The notes under the pieces are model-generated. The model saw only the letters and a program-made list of their open reading frames with translations, ran no database searches and was not told where the DNA came from. A DNA stretch of 45,943 nucleotides, taken from Mediterranea sp. (in: CFB group bacteria) (GTDB taxonomy: Bacteria; Bacteroidota; Bacteroidia; Bacteroidales; Bacteroidaceae). This document shows, piece by piece, positions 45,821-45,943 of this stretch (within the stretch, counting starts at the first letter, position 1; every line of letters starts with the position of its first letter). The translations under genes and the position numbers were made by a program. The stretch covers positions 1 through 45,943 of the forward strand of contig JAISIX010000086.1 in NCBI GenBank assembly GCA_031261805.1, written 5' to 3'.

Positions 45821-45943
45821 ACTGAAATGAGGCTGTATCATAAGTCGGTAGTGGTAACGCCGGAGGCGTTGAATCTCGGTAACCCCCAGTGAAGCTGGGG
45901 GCTACCGACGAGCCTTTTTCTGCAACCCCGGAGCGGGTTGAAC
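45821..45943 (-). repeat. Dispersed triple-hairpin (REP-like) repeat, copy B (runs to window edge)
   Basis: Reverse complement shares CAACGCCTCCGG(C)GTTACC, GACTTATGATACAGC and the two other hairpins with 25080-25202. Confidence 0.85.

Overview
Chromosomal window from a gut Bacteroidales-type genome (Bacteroides/Phocaeicola-like), judged from its protein families and its promoter-like motifs of the form TTTG-N~19-TAnnTTTG. Most of it is conserved core: a hybrid two-component regulator; the arginine/proline genes argF' and proA; a stand-alone lpxA; an RND efflux operon; an overlapping envelope operon (polysaccharide deacetylase, GT2, GtrA, LtaS-like); an MsbA-type ABC transporter; a SusC/SusD pair; folP-cdaA; a methyltransferase-ftsX-DUF3098-uppP-truB-queA-folK cluster; hicAB; tRNA-Pro(CGG); and rbfA with a lolC/E-like permease. 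The accessory part (about 35.5-45.7 kb) holds a CDP-3,6-dideoxyhexose cassette (rfbH-rfbF-rfbG-SDR), two multi-membrane GT-C-like proteins and a perfect 18-bp terminator. It is followed by an AT-rich segment with a lipoprotein MACPF gene of the BSAP (Bacteroidetes secreted antimicrobial protein) type, then an orphan GtrA. The MACPF gene is split by exactly one in-frame TAG, so the two listed ORFs are one gene. The most interesting hypothesis is a linked MACPF toxin and LPS-glycan self-resistance locus whose toxin has been silenced, or is read through, while the glycan genes stay intact. Other notable signals: a natural Pro90-to-Ser change at the acyl-specificity residue of succinylornithine transcarbamylase; a roughly 120-bp triple-hairpin repeat in two inverted copies; a 29-bp inverted repeat flanking the SusCD locus; a 22-23-bp minisatellite whose units each form a hairpin; and structured regulatory DNA around hicAB. 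No database search was run, so family assignments rest on recognised motifs.
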